Below are positions 24,741 to 37,256 of a DNA stretch of 64,000 bases, in pieces (position 1 is the stretch's first letter; each line of letters opens with the position of its first letter). The stretch is from Trissonchulus latispiculum (Eukaryota > Nematoda > Enoplea > Enoplida > Ironidae). Under the pieces are notes generated by a model. The model was not told the origin of the DNA, searched no databases, and saw only the letters and a list, made by a program, of their open reading frames with translations. A program made the position numbers and the translations under genes. The stretch lies in the NCBI GenBank assembly GCA_030248195.1, contig JASAND010019749.1, positions 17,191 through 81,190 of the forward strand. Reading direction: 5' to 3'.

Positions 24741-25383
24741 CTAAAGTCTGATCAAAAAATGTAGGGAGCGAAATTATTTTGTTTATACTGAACTACCGGT
24801 ACATTTTTGCTGCAGCAATGTATATATTTTCTGAACCGTCATGGCATGAACTTCCTTTTGGTTGAAAAAACTTTTTAAAAAATTAAAATTCATCAAAAGA
24901 AGACGATTTTTTATGTTTTGAAAGATCAGTAGAAACCAGGTACTAGCCGTTCGGTGGAAAATTAGCCCATGTCTCAGATATTTGGAATCCCGAATATCAG
25001 CTGATTCCGTCAAAAATTGCGATAGTTATTCAATTTTTTCGATTTTCAATATCCTTTGATATTTGCCGTTTTTCGAAATTTGACAGGCTATTACTCGAGA
25101 CTCACTTAATGCAAAAATTTTTTAATTAGCTGTTCAGGACCGCTTACTTGTCAGCTTTCATGTGATCTATGTGGTTTTTCAAAATTTGAAAATCGATTAA
25201 TACCACTTTTAATCGAAAAATACCACTTTTTGACCCAAAATTTCGACAATGCGAATCCAGCAAAAGTGGGTGAAAATAACATTATCATAAAGTTTAATCT
25301 GAGCTGAATCCAACTATATAAAGTTTTCGTGGCTACGGCTTAAATTGCCCCAGCAACGAATTTTTAAACAATTTCCTATTTCA
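24741..25383 (+). repeat. Left arm of a foldback element
   Basis: Begins CTAAAGTCTGATCAAAAAAT and is repeated inverted at 27727-28329. A related half-element occurs at 40718-41116 and 41605-41966, ending TTGGTCAGACTTTAG. These form a non-autonomous inverted-repeat family. Confidence 0.85.
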
Positions 25384-25439
25384 GCTGATTTCTGACAAGT
25401 TGTGCTATATTGTGCATTGATTTGCCGCAAATAGTGTAA

Positions 25440-27717
25440 GCTATCCAAAAGTCTATCGAGCTAACTACAGACAAATGGCGGCTTCCTTGAATGCCATAAA
25501 CTGGGTTGAGTGCTTCAATGTAAATGATGTAAACCAAATTTGGATTATTTTTAAGACAAAAATTTTTGATGCAATTCGGCAGTTTGTTCCGTTATGTAGT
25601 TCGGCTAGTAAAAATTTTTCATGGTCTGTCAATACAGTCAAACTACATAGACGTCAACGCAAACTGCATCAAAATTATAAACAAACTCCAAATTATGTTA
25701 ATAAGCAAAAATGGCAAGTAGCCTCAAAATTAGCTAGAAAAGCGAAAAGAACAGACTTGTATAGAAATGAACAAAGTCTGCCTCTTCTCCTAGAGATTCC
25801 AAATTTTGGCGGTACATCTGTACCCGTCTCCACCCAGTGTCTGATATTCCGTTAATGGTTAAAGATGGTGTAACAATCACTGATGATACAGAAAAAGCCA
25901 AACATTTCAACGAATTTTTCGTCTCTGTTTTTACTGAAGATAATGGTATTGCATTGCAAGATTTATCTCATCGTCAAACTAGAATCATTGACTTAAATTT
26001 TAGTGTCGAAGAAGTTTACAATAACTTAAAGAAGATGCCAATTAAATATAGCATGGGTCCAGACGGTATACCGCAAGCTCTTCTTATAAAACGTGCTCAA
26101 GTGTTAGCTAAGCCTTTATTTTTTTATTTTTCAAAAATCGTTCGAACTCTCAGAAATCCCGGATGATTGGAAGCTTGGAAAAGTTATTCCAATCCATAAA
26201 AAACTGTCAAAAAGTTCTTTTGAAAATTATAGACCTGTTAGTTTGCTATGTAGTAGTGGTAAAAATATGGAGTCTGTCGTCGCAAATGAATTAATTAGTT
26301 ATCTTGAGGCAAATAGAATATTAAGCCCCGCTCAATTTGGTTTTCGCAAATACAGATCAACTGTCAGCCAATTACTGGAAACGTATAATCTTTGGACTGA
26401 TGCTCTTGATAATAAATTAATGATTGATGTAATTTTCCTAGATATTGCTAAAGCCTTTGATACTGTATCTCATGCAAAACTGCTTCAAATTCTCAGATCC
26501 ATAGGCATCGATGGAAAACTATTAGCCTGGATTGAAAATTATCTTTCCAATAGGAAACAATTTGTTGAAATTTGCAACTGTCGCTCTACTACTTCTAATG
26601 TTGCTTCTGGAGTACCCCAAGGTAGTATCTTGGGGCCCCTGCTTTTCTTAGTATATATAAATGATATTTCTACTGTTTTAGACAAGTTAAAAATCAGACT
26701 TTACGCAGATGATGCAAAAATTTTTATAGCCTATAACTATAACTTTAATAATTTTGTTGACATTCAAGCAGAACTGAATAGAGTCTATGAATGGGCGAAT
26801 ACGAGACAATTAAAGCTCGCTGCCTCAAAATGTTTTGCCATGCATCTTGGTAACAGAAGTCTAGAAAATATGTATCGTCTTGGAAATTCAAATCTGGAAG
26901 CTACAAATAGTTTTACTGATTTTAGGAATAGTTTTATCGAAAAATTTACGTTTTTCAAAACACTGTGAAGAAATAGCAAAATCTGGGTTTAAAAAGGTAA
27001 ATCTAATATACTCTGCCTTCCATTCGCGTAATAGGGAATTTTTATTAAAAATTCATAAAACATATGTTCGTCCTAAGTTAGAGTATGGCTCTGAAGTATG
27101 GTCACCTTTTCTGCTTAAAGACATTGATTTAATAGAACGAGTTCAACGGTTATTTACTAGACGATTGCCAGGGATTTCCACCCTACCTTATCATGAACGT
27201 TTGAAAATTTTAAACCTTCCCTGTTTGGAGGAAAGACGGATTATTAAAGATATAATTTTTGTTTACAAAATGCTCCATGGTTTAGTCGACTTAAGTTTTT
27301 CAAAGTTCTTTGAATTTACTCCTACTTTAAGTACTAGAGGTCATTCTTACAAATTAATGTTTAAACGTGCAAACTTAGATATTCGTAAGCATTTTTTCGC
27401 AAATCGAATAATTCCTATATGGAACTCTCTTGATGAACAAATCGTTAATGCTGTAAATATAGTGGAATTCAAAAACCGACTTGCTACTGTTTCTTTTCAT
27501 AACTTCATTAGGGGCCGGGCGTTAGTTTGCCGTGCAATCGGCCCAGCCCTGATCCCTTCCCTCCTGTCAATACATTGCCACGTACATTATAATGTGTTTA
27601 GACACTTTTCGTTTTTTTCCGGCTTGGTATATTTGTTGCCGCTTTGCTATAATTTCTTGTTAATTTTGTCTTGATAATTCTGTTTTTGGTTGGGAATAAA
27701 CTAACTAACTAAAAAAA
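25440..27717 (+). mobile_element. 5'-truncated Jockey/CR1-like LINE
   Basis: Endonuclease C-terminus, reverse transcriptase and C-terminal region of a non-LTR retrotransposon, inserted between the two foldback arms. RT motifs visible are FLDIAKAFDTVSH (motif A), GVPQGSILGPLLF (motif B) and LYADD (catalytic motif C). The reading frame shifts near 25850, 26165 and 26925. The 3' end reads AATAAACTAACTAACTAA, a short ACTA-repeat tail instead of a long poly-A. It is inactive. Assignment to the Jockey/CR1 group rests on motif spacing and the C-terminal LEYGSEVWSP / ERVQRLFTR block. Confidence 0.9.
25475..27674 (+). pseudogene. LINE ORF2 (endonuclease tail plus reverse transcriptase), frameshifted
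   Basis: This polyprotein would copy LINE RNA into the genome at a nick. Open segments are 25475-25855 (endonuclease tail and linker), 25837-26166 (fingers; MGPDGIPQ), 26243-26968 (palm with A, B and C motifs, both catalytic Asp of YADD present) and about 26912-27674 (thumb and C-terminal domain). Consecutive segments lie in different frames, so several indels have accumulated. The N-terminal endonuclease catalytic part is absent, the usual result of 5' truncation during target-primed reverse transcription. Confidence 0.85.
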
Positions 27718-27726
27718 GTCGGCTAA

Positions 27727-28329
27727 AAAACGAAATTGTTTAAAAATTCGTTGCGGATGCAATATGTCGTAGCCAGGAATGGATTCAGCCCAGATTAAAC
27801 TTTATGATAATGTTGTTTTTACCCACTTTTGCTGGATTCGCATTGTCGAAATTTTGGGTCAAAAAGTGGTATTTTTCGAAAAAATCGATTTTCTAATTTT
27901 GAAAAACCACATAGATCACATGAAAGCTGACAAGTAAGCCTGTCCTGAAAATCTAATTAAAAAATTTTGCATTGAGTAATAGCCAGTCAAAGTTCGAAAG
28001 AGGCAAAGATAAAAGGATTTTGAAAATCGAAAAAATTGAATAACTATCGCAATTTTTGACGAAATGAGCTGATATTCGGGATTCGAAATGTCTTGGGTAT
28101 GGGCTAATTTTCCACCGAACGGCTAGTTCCTGGCTTCTACTGATCTTTCAAAACTGAAAAAATCGGCTTCTTTTGATGAATTTTAATTTTTAGAAAAATT
28201 TTTTTCAACCAAAGAAAGTTCATGCCATGACGGTTCAGAAAATATTTACATTGCTGCAGCAAAAACGTACCGGTAATTCAGTATAAGCAAAACAATTTCG
28301 CTCCCTACATTTTTTGGTCAGACTTTAGT
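27727..28329 (-). repeat. Right arm of the foldback element
   Basis: Inverted counterpart of 24741-25383 (for example the ACGGTTCAGAAAATAT and TGCTGCAGCA segments), ending ATTTTTTGGTCAGACTTTAG. The arms are about 0.6 kb. No clear target duplication was seen outside them. Confidence 0.85.
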
Positions 28330-28666
28330 TTGTAAATTCGTACCTGCGACGTGCATAAGCGTAGGGCAACTATCTTCTTCTTCTTCTGATCTCGGCTCGT
28401 CAGCAAAACGCTATATATTAAGGAAGCTTGAGCAAGCAGCAATCCAAGATACGTATTCGCGTATTGATGATCCAAGACATTCAGGGGACAATGGGAGTGG
28501 ATCCAACAGCTTGGTAGCATATTTAAGGAATGATTCCACGCTTCCATGTTAATCAAATTAATACCGTGACCCCAGGAGTGTGGAATCCATTCGCAGCCGT
28601 TGACCAGAAGGGTGCCAGGGAGCACTTGTGGCTGTGGGGATCTCCATTTGATGGGGTCCATGTCCA

Positions 28667-29686
28667 TCAGTTTTCCCACGGAGGTGGTTCCAAATTCCCC
28701 AAATATCTCAGCAAGTTCACACGACTGATCAAATGTTTTGCCACTGGTTTCAAGCTGCAGTTTAAAATTCTTAGCGGAATGCTTATCTGGTTGATCTTGT
28801 CTTTTCTTGTCTTAATATAGCTCATACCAAATTAGCAGTAAGCACGCATATTTGGTACAGGCGACAGTACAAAAGATAAGGCTCAACAGGCGACCGCAAA
28901 TATGTAACTAAAAGAACACACTTGAAGGTACACGAAGCATAAAAGTCTTGAAAGTACACGAAGCATAAAAGTTAAATAATAATCAAAAAAGCAGTGGAAA
29001 ATTTAAAAATTGTATACAGACTAATTTCTCTAAAATTCTGATTTTTACGCCGCAGCTTTTCTAAAATGTTTTCCAGGATAAAGGAAGTAATTATAGCAAA
29101 TTTGAATGATGTTCAACGACAATTGCGCTTTTGAAGCAGAAAAATACACGAAACCGAACCAGCACCTTAAGCTGAAATCCAAGAACGTTGGTTCAATTAA
29201 GTTTTAAACTACGTGTCTTACCCAGTCCAAGCCACATCTAAGTTTAATTCCAGAAAAACATAGCTCAATCCTGCAAAAAGTTTACGTGCCTTAGTATCCA
29301 AGCCAGCAGGTTTCCTTCCACGAAACTGAAATTTGTTTTTAATAAAAACTAAAAACATTGATAACCGATTCCACAAATGATAGCAAGTGATGTGATCACG
29401 TACCACGTGATGGCTTCATCGCGAATATCTAGATTCTGGTTTTCACTTGCTGTATATATACAGATTTAAACAAACCCGGACAGCCAAACACAACAGAGCT
29501 GGTACGTCAGTGCCCTGTTCAGCGATTACAGCACGAACAACAGTTATATCCTTTTCGCGATCTCCAGAACCACCGCGTCTAAGCGAAAATTCAATGTATA
29601 TTTCTTTCTTTATGGCCGATGGTATGCCTTGGTTGTTAAGCAAATAAGCACCGTTGGATGGAATGCACCGTAGAAATTCACCATAG
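28667..29686 (-). CDS. Candidate three-exon host gene, minus strand
   Basis: Reading the minus strand, exon 29686-29476 follows a good acceptor (TTATTTTTCAG) and encodes an open stretch with EFLRCIPSNGAYLLNNQG and RRGGSGDREKDITVVRA segments. It ends CGG|GTTTGT. Exon 29325-29222 follows AAATTTCAG and ends at a consensus donor GG|GTAAG. Phases agree. A possible third exon 28805-28667 would close the frame with TGA, but its acceptor lacks a pyrimidine tract and an alternative frame stays open to 28305. No family is recognised. The first two exons are credible, and the last is tentative. Confidence 0.4.
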
Positions 29687-30297
29687 CTGAAAAATAAAGC
29701 ATTCGTAGCCAAAACAAATACTCTTATGAATCCTAAGAGATTCCAAGATTTAAAAAAATGCTCTATAGAAAACAGAAAAGTTAGAAGACAGAAAAGAGAG
29801 AAAAGAAGTTCTAAGGTTAAACAAAAGCACGTTTTGACAGAACCAAGCTTCACACTCCAAAAAAGCAGACTACTAAAATGCTAGAAACACATAGTTACTT
29901 CTTTGGTACCCTTTTAAGTCCGAGCTTATAAAACTAATTTCTAAGATCGAGTAGAAAGGAAAGATTACAAAAAATAAATTCCTGAAAGATAAATTACAAA
30001 AGGCAATGTATATATTTTCTGAAAGCTCAGAAATCAAAGATTTCAAATTTTAAAATTAACACTTTTGAAGGGTGTAATCCAGGCTGGCGAAAGCTGTGAG
30101 CTGAATCAAGTCAAGCAAGTGCGCTACATTTTGGTTCTCATCATTATACACAACTACGGAAAACTGCAGCTTTGAATCTTCATGCAGGCCTAAGATAAAC
30201 TAACTTAAACAAACTGCAAAGGAGCCGCCGTATCGGTTGAGCTGCAGACGAAATTGCGAGCATATGCAAGGCTCAGGACATCCAACTAACTGTTTGC

Positions 30298-30570
30298 AAA
30301 GGTACATAAATACATAACAGTATGACAAGCGCCATACTCTATGTATTATCAGCTCGCTACATCCTCTCCACGCTATCGGCTGACTCTTCCATAAATTGTC
30401 AAAGAAATCCGCCCTCTAAGCTTGCACGCAACAGACGCACTTTGAACCAGCTGACTAGTTGTGTTTAGTTACTAGTTTAGCGAGCAAGCATTGCGTTCGA
30501 ATTTTATTTGATAAGGAAGGTCTGATTTATGGGAGGGTAAGCCGATAGCGTGCAGAGGATGACGGTAATG
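30298..30570. mobile_element. Decayed CAAGAG-family MITE within left arm
   Basis: The start CAAAGGTACATAAATACATA and the interior GCTCGCTACATCCTC...CGCTATCGGCTGAC match family copies at 45621 and 59366. The far end is degraded. Confidence 0.6.
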
Positions 30571-31275
30571 TAATACTGGTTCGGGCCACATTATAGGGTA
30601 ATTCAGGAGTTGGAGTGCCTCCAATGCGAAGCCATGGTGAATGGAAGTGACGTCTAAGAACCCAATTAATTATTACAAAAAATGTACAAACACACAGATC
30701 AAATCCAGTCGGATCGATAAAATGTTAATGGAAATGTAAAATGACGTGAAGCAGGAAAACTGATGATGATATATAAATCTTCGCCATCATTGCTTGACGA
30801 AACTGATGAAAATAATCAATTTGATGTCTTCTAACAAATGTTTAAATAAGAAATAAGCAATAAACATTTCTTGCCAGCATTACACAGCAGCTGTTTAAAA
30901 ATTGATTCTTTATAAGCAAAGGTTAAAAAGTCAACTTCATCGCAAAAACTTGCAAAGCTTAACTAGCTCGATAAACTTAAAAAACTAGAGCCAATTACAG
31001 AGTAACCGACTGTGCATAGTGTTGTGTCCGATCTAACAACGACTTAGTTCAACCACTTCAACAGATGTAACTAGCAATACTGAATATGCTACACGGAATG
31101 TCTCTTTTACAATGCAGTATTCTCCTAAAGAAGGCTAACACTATAATCATTTCATTAAGTTATACAGGCGGATCAAAAGACAAGCAGCAACGTTGCAGCA
31201 CCATTTCCTTTTCAACGACAAGTAAAAGACTAAACTGAATAATATTTGTATAAAACTTTCTAAAGCTAAACTTTA

Positions 31276-31317
<42 letters not shown>
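31276..31317. repeat. (AAT)n microsatellite at the end of the dispersed repeat, copy 2
   Basis: Fourteen AAT units adjoin the 30895-31275 copy of the repeat described at 18330. Confidence 0.9.
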
Positions 31318-31574
31318 TCGTCATCACAGATTTCTCCTTTACTTGCTTGTCTAAACAAGTCTAAAACCAGGAATGAGGTCTAATTTCAGGTCCAATGAAG
31401 AAAAGTACATAATTATTGTAGTTCAAGTCAGTGCTTGGATAATTTGAGGTTAAAGAAATTAATTATTATTGAATGTTATTTAATAACTAATTAAATTAAA
31501 TCCACTTCATGATCAGGATCTGGTGTGTTAAAACAATATCTGTTTCAGGATATTCTTATGCGATTCTAAAGTGA

Positions 31575-32470
31575 AGAAATATGGCGCCAATATACATCAC
31601 TGCCCCCTGTTCTTGGTTCTGAAGGTTTGGCCTATTTTCTGTTCCTTGTTCGGTAGGCATTTCAGTGTTGGTATCTGGGATGGGATGGGACTTAAAATGA
31701 AATTAAAACCGGATTCTGTGTTTGTGGTTTCGTTCTAATCACTGAAACTGAAACCTTAGCTGAAACTAATTTGAAAAAAAGCTGGAACTAAAAGTAAAAC
31801 TATTATAGGCGACAGACTTAAAGTCAGAGTGAAACTAAAATTTGTTTTAATGAAAAATTGAAAATTAGGTCTTTCCTCAAACTAATTTCCCGGAGAAGAA
31901 CCTAAATCCAAGCCAAATGTTGAAGTCTTATGCAGACACTGAATGGATCTTGTTTTCACGCACAGGACCCTGATGATGAAACGGATTAATTAAATTAGCT
32001 ATGAAAAATATTCAATCTATATTAATTCCTCAACCTCAGTATGCAAGCTCAGACTTGAACTACATTGGTTCTATACTTTTCTGCGATGAACTTGAAATTA
32101 TACAGCATTGCTGTCACTGCTCCTGGGGCCTTTTCTCGAATGGGTTAAACGAGTTAGAAATGATTTGATCCTTTTCGCGAATGAGTTAAAAGAGTTACAC
32201 CTTATGTTATCAGCTCGCGAGCCATGCTCTGCGCGCTAGCGGCCCACCCACCCCGCAGTTGCATACCTAGTGGACCCCTCCTCCTCAAATCAGTACCTAG
32301 TACCAAGAGTACATAATGACAAGCGTAACATTCTATGCAGAAGGCCAAAACTATGCTATGCTTGCAGTCGGCTGACCCCCCCCCCACGAATTGACCCCCT
32401 CTCACACCGCCCCTATATGGGAACGTGGTCCAGTGGGGGTCGCTCACTGCTTTGCATAATTACACGTTAA
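31575..32470. other. Segment present only in the left arm
   Basis: No counterpart in the right arm. It carries a half copy of the GGGCCTTTTC foldback (32125-32200) and fragments of a CAAGAG-family element (32205-32420, with poly-C). No gene. Confidence 0.5.
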
Positions 32471-32918
32471 AATTAATAGCGTCAGTGTTTGTCATTTTGA
32501 AACAAATGTATAGTTTTAAGGTGACTTGTTTAGTGTGTACCTCCTACTATGTTGAAGTTTAATGGGTCAAATAGGTTTCAATCAAAAGTCACATCTCTCT
32601 TTGAGTTTATGAGTGCGAAAAACATTCTTCGCGTGAAAACATCTATTAAGGCGACCTGAACTGTTTCTTTCCTCTGCTTGGCTTGCGTGAATGTGTAGTC
32701 TAGTCATTGTGTGAATGTGTAGAGTCTAGTCTGTGTGTCTGTGAGTATGTGAGCACATGTTCTCCCCTTTCCACAAAAAAACGGCGAGGTAGGTCTTCCC
32801 AACAGTAAGACTATACGCTTGAGTTAGAGGGAACCATTTTTTAATCCAATGCACTTGTCACCCCTTTAAGAAGAGTTAAAAAATGCTCATGATTAATATT
32901 AATTATTTAATATTAATC

Positions 32919-33441
32919 GGATCAAGTAAACAATCTCCCCTCCTCCGCCTCAATTGGGGAGAGAGTTTACTTGATGCTAACTTTCTCAAAACTTGACCAA
33001 TTTAGTTCAAATTTTGTGTGGGTGCATTCCAACATGATTGATTGGTAATGAAATTTTGAAATTTTAAAAATTTTAAATTTTTAAGTTTTTTAAGGGAACC
33101 AAGGGGAACCAAATAATTTATTGACTCCGATTTTGCTGAAAAGTTGTATATAGGAATCGAAAAACGGACTTCAGATTCGTGTTCTACGACACAGAAAACC
33201 CCTGTATACAACTTTTCAGCAAAATCGGAGTCAATAAATTTTTTGGTTCCCCTTAAAAAACTTAAAAATTTAAAATCTTTAAAATTTTAAAATTTCATTA
33301 CCAATCAAGCAAATATATGTTGGAATGCACCCACACTAAATTTGAACTAAATCGGTCAAGTTTTGAGTGAGATAAAGCGTTGGGGGGGGGGAGGAGATAA
33401 TTTACTTGGGAATTTCGGGGGGGGAATTGTTTACTTGATCC
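32919..33441. mobile_element. Foldback element with GGATCAAGTAAACAAT ends, left-arm copy
   Basis: The two ends are inverted repeats (GGATCAAGTAAACAAT and ATTGTTTACTTGATCC) and the 0.52-kb interior folds on itself almost throughout (for example the CTCCGATTTTGCTGAAAAGT block and its complement). A longer version with a complete loop is at 51415-52069. Confidence 0.8.
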
Positions 33442-34302
33442 TAATAATCTTTCGAAAACTTCTAGGATCCTAACTAATCAGTAAGCAACGTAGAACTTCA
33501 GGTTCATTAAGGTACTGCTTATCTTATCTTGGGCTTCCAGGCCCCTGTCCGTTATTATTGTTCTGTTCTCGTTTCTTGTTTTCATCGGCATGCCTTTTGC
33601 TTCCTTATCTGTTTGGCAAATAATATTAAAACCCATAGAAATAGATCTCAGGGCAAAACCACTCGAAGACAAAACGTTATAAAGTTTTAGGGTGCACGGA
33701 TTCTATTATCCAAACAGCACCAGTGCTCAAATGGCACTCTTTGTGCTCAAACGGCACCGTACCCAAATGCACTTGGATGCCTCAAATGACACTCAACTGT
33801 ACACAAATGTCACTCAGCTATACCCAAATGGCACCAAACTGTATTTCACGAAGCTGTATTTAAATATTAGAAAGCTCAAGACATGGCACTCGTACGCATA
33901 TTACGAAAAGCATGAATGCTAAAATAGATCTGCTGCCAAAGTAACTACAATTAGCTACAAATTACTGAGGCGTAATAATTGACTTTAAACATAACACAGC
34001 TTGTACAAAATAGTAGCATAGATGGTTCGTACCCCCCCCCCGACCTTTGACCCCAGGTGTTCTCAGTTATGTAGTGTAGGGGTAGTACTATGAAGTGACA
34101 TCACAATTGTTTATGATATTGTGTATGACATGTTGCATAGCTTAACTGTTATCTTAAAAACAATCAAACTCTAATATTAATATATACAACTAATTGTGAC
34201 GAGTGAGAAAATATTTTCAGTGTCGGCTTGATCTGCATTGAAGATTAATCTCCCCAGGACAAAAATAATGTTCACGCAAATTTAATCTGCATTAAAATTT
34301 TC

Positions 34303-34520
34303 ATATAAAGATATGCATGTCAAAAATCGGCCCCGCGCCCCCGGTCCCCCCCCTCCGACAAGGGTGGGGGAGGGGAGGGAGAGTGAATAAATTGAGAACG
34401 TCGCTGTGTACCAATGAAACCTTATTTGATAATGATGCAGCACTAGCGTAGTGTTATATACGTTAGCCAGCACGTTGGTTGTATTGCAGAAATGTCATTG
34501 AGCTATTCATGCTGCTGCCT
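34303..34520. other. Spacer between left arm and viral gene block
   Basis: Contains C-rich and G-rich segments (34330-34380) that could pair. No gene supported. Confidence 0.4.
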
Positions 34521-34522
34521 AG

Positions 34523-35310
34523 TTGCTGGTCCGCTCCTTCATGACTTCAACATTTATAGTTTCAGAAGATTTACTCTTGGGTTGTATTTTCAGAATCCGA
34601 TTTTCAGAACAGTTGCCATTTTCAGAATTCACAACGACAGAATCAGGTGGATCTTATGTATTTTGTCCTTCGAATGTTAAATCATGCTTAACAACAAACA
34701 GTATGGCCAACTTCGACGTTCCTCTATGTAAAGTAAATTCAACTGGACAAATCGCCTTCTTTCAAAGTTGGACTCGTTGATATTAGCTTTCCTTTGGTAT
34801 TAAACAACGTCGATGACTCAGATGGTAACAACGAAATAACAGTGCAGGTAGAAGACTCCAAGAAAGTTATTTTGCAACTTCCTAAAGGTTGCTACGATAA
34901 TGCTGTGGCTATTGTTGCAAAACTAAAATTAATGATTGACAAAACCATTGAACTGAAGAACAAACTGAAATTCCGCTACGACGAATCAGCTGACAGACTT
35001 ACCTACGACCTTTCTGGCGACTTTGTTTCTTTAAAATTTTTAAAGAGATTGGGAGCCATAATGTTTGTTCCAAATGATTTGTTCCAAATGTTACACCGCC
35101 AGTTCAGCAGTTGCAGAAAATCCTGTAAATCTGTTAGGAGGCTATCAGTCACTGTACATATACTGTTCTGTAGTTGAAAATTCAATAGTAGGCGACACAA
35201 CAGCGAATCTGTTGCGCGTGATTCCTTTGGATAGCTCCTTGTCTGGAAGGGTTGCCTACTACGCTTTTGAGAAATCGCTATTTTTGGATATGTTCAAATA
35301 CAATAGATAA
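34523..35310 (+). pseudogene. Polinton/adintovirus minor capsid (penton-like) protein, frameshifted
   Basis: The minor capsid protein forms the vertices of the predicted Polinton capsid. Three open segments in three frames cover it: 34523-34780 (N-terminal part), about 34760-35095 and about 35090-35310. Family landmarks are a VGLVDISFP segment early and NLLGGYQSLYIYC...VVENSIVGDT near the C-terminal third, both typical of the single-jelly-roll minor capsid of Mavericks. Frame changes fall near 34765 and 35095, so no full product can be made. It is first in the block, 110 nt before the next gene. The N-terminal start is unclear. Confidence 0.75.
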
Positions 35311-35420
35311 TATTCAGTTTACCCTAGCGCTTCACGACGGGCGGTTGTGTCATTTTGTTAACAACAGTGGTACTGTCATATGCACATTGCAGTTTTTGCG
35401 AGATTTTCTGACTCGGTAAA

Positions 35421-35960
35421 ATGGATGCAGAGATGCATAATAAACTGTTTGATCTCTACATTGCTTCCTACAATAAACAACAAGGCAGTGGTGAATCAGT
35501 TATTGTAATTCAGCCACGGTTCGCTGGAATTCCCTACCAAAGGGGTTACGGGCTGGGACTACTGAGTAGAGCCTTTCAATTTTTGATTCCCATAATTAAG
35601 TATATTGCTCCTTACGCTCTCAGTGGATTAGCATATTTTGCTAGTAGAGTACACGGCGGAGAAAAGCCTAAAAGTGCTGCCATTCAAGAAACTGCTTGCA
35701 CGGCATCAAACATAGCGACTGACATTTTGACTAATCAGAAAGGGTCTGGTAGGAAAAACTCACGTGTTTTGAAAAAGCGTGGTAAACGTTCGATTGAAAA
35801 CATTAGGTCTGGATCCGCTATAAAAAGACGTCGATCTACCAAAACCAAACAGTCCACTCCCAAAAGTGGTACAGGCAAGCGTAACGAAAAGCAAAGCTCT
35901 GCTTCAAAAAAGCCTTCTAGACCCAATTCATCCAAGCTTTTCCCAGGATCTATTTTGTAA
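35421..35960 (+). CDS. Polinton small basic protein (adenovirus pVI/pX-like)
   Basis: Intact 179-codon frame starting ATG at 35421. The N-terminal third has a glycine-flanked hydrophobic/amphipathic segment (residues about 44-76, GLGLLSRAF to SGLAYFASR). The C-terminal half (about 105-179) is strongly basic, with KKRGKR and KRRR clusters. In Polintons and adintoviruses the gene beside the major capsid encodes such a protein, compared with adenoviral membrane-lytic or DNA-condensing core proteins. That role is family inference. The stop overlaps the next start by one base (TAATG at 35958-35962), indicating a compact viral gene order. Confidence 0.65.
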   Translation: MDAEMHNKLFDLYIASYNKQQGSGESVIVIQPRFAGIPYQRGYGLGLLSRAFQFLIPIIKYIAPYALSGLAYFASRVHGGEKPKSAAIQETACTASNIATDILTNQKGSGRKNSRVLKKRGKRSIENIRSGSAIKRRRSTKTKQSTPKSGTGKRNEKQSSASKKPSRPNSSKLFPGSIL

Positions 35961-37256
35961 TGGATGCAATCACAATTACTCAACAACTAGACCTATTCAA
36001 TGCTCGCCCTATGGATTTTACTATGCAAGGATGTATTACCGCAGAAATAAACACTTTTACTTCAACTTCTGACATTGTCTTTAACATTAACGGTACAGAC
36101 GGGCTATATCTTGATCCCCAGTTTTTGCTAGGAATTGCTTGCAGGATCACCAAAGCTGATGGAGGGAATTTAGACGCTGCAGCCAAAAGTAGCGCCTGTA
36201 AACCTTTTGCCATATGCTGCGTTTAAGCAAATTACATTCAAAGCAAATGGTACTGTCATATCCAATTCCTCAAATCTATATGCTTACAGGTCTTATATGA
36301 GCACTCATTTGTCTTATGGAACTGATTCAAAAAGTACATGGTTACAGTTGTCTGGATATTACGCGGATACTGATGACTTTTCGGATGTTTCAGGAGGAAA
36401 CAAGGAATTTGTTAAACGGCAAAAATCAGCAGAGCAGTCAAAGGACATGTACTTTTTTAGTCCTCTCAACATTGACATTGGATTTCAGCACAGGCTTCTA
36501 ATTCCTGGAATAAACATTGAAATTAATCTGGTACCCAGCAGTGATGCTGTTCGAATAAAGAGTGGTTCTACCTTTAAAAATGAGAAATTGAATATTAAAG
36601 ATATCTTTCTTCGTGTGAAATACTACAAACCAGCTCCTTCTATAGCCTTAGCTATTGAGGAAACTTTAAGAACAAAACCTGCTGTTTATCCAATTTCGAG
36701 AATTGCAACAAAAACATTCACAGTTCCGGCAGGAGTAACTTCATACAATGTGGATAATCTTAGTACCGGTTTGTTGCCAACTGTTTGCCTCGCCGGATTA
36801 GTCGATGCTGATGCCTTCGTTGGATCTTATGCTAAAAATTGCTTCGAATTCAAAAATAAGGGTCTTGACACTATACAGCTATTTGTAAATGGCACCCCTA
36901 TACCTACTAACCCATATCAACCATATCAACCTACTGCGGATACTAACCAGTTCGATGTTACCACAGAATACCTTGGTCTAAGTGAAGCCATGGGAAAACT
37001 GTATGGCTACACTAGCATTGGAATACCATTGTCAGAATATAAAGAGGGTAACTTTATCTATGGTTTTTCAATTGCAGCACCAGAAATAGATCCGTATTCC
37101 GAAGTTACCCAGCATAAATACGGAAACCTAAGAGGAAAGTTAACCTTCATTGCAGGTAGAATAGATCAACCGCTTGTGCTGATGTTCCTCTTTATTTACC
37201 AATTTGTAATAAAAATAGTTTCCGATCGCCAAGTTGTAATAGATTACATCGTGTGA
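35960..37256 (+). pseudogene. Polinton major capsid protein (double jelly-roll), frameshifted once
   Basis: The major capsid protein builds the hexon-like shell. The N-terminal segment (35960-36226) starts ATG within TAATG. The remaining 350 or so codons are open in another frame (about 36195-37256), so a single-base loss sits near 36198. Supporting landmarks are the opening TQQLDLFNARPMDFTMQGC, a mid-protein FLRVKYYKPAPS followed by a PISRIATKTF segment, and a C-terminal SDRQVVIDY. Total length near 430 codons fits Polinton capsids. Apart from the one shift, the reading frame is preserved. Confidence 0.88.

Larger units (their letters stand above)
30003..34302 (+). repeat. Left arm of a giant inverted repeat (about 4.3 kb)
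   Basis: Matches 50553-55408 in inverted orientation in blocks: 30003-30300 with 54795-55408, 30300-31560 with 53510-54795, 32480-33000 with about 51990-52810, and 33000-34302 with 50553-51990. A 64-codon stretch in both arms (33478-33672 and 51184-51378) differs at only two residues, so identity is very high. Unmatched patches are 31575-32470 here and 52815-53470 on the right. The inner end is the GCAAATTTAATCTGCATTAA block, about 300 bp before the viral gene cluster. Confidence 0.9.

Noticed and set aside
33478..33922. Paired open frames duplicated in both giant arms
   Set aside because: Their conservation between arms is explained by the recent inverted duplication, not by selection. No domain or splice support.
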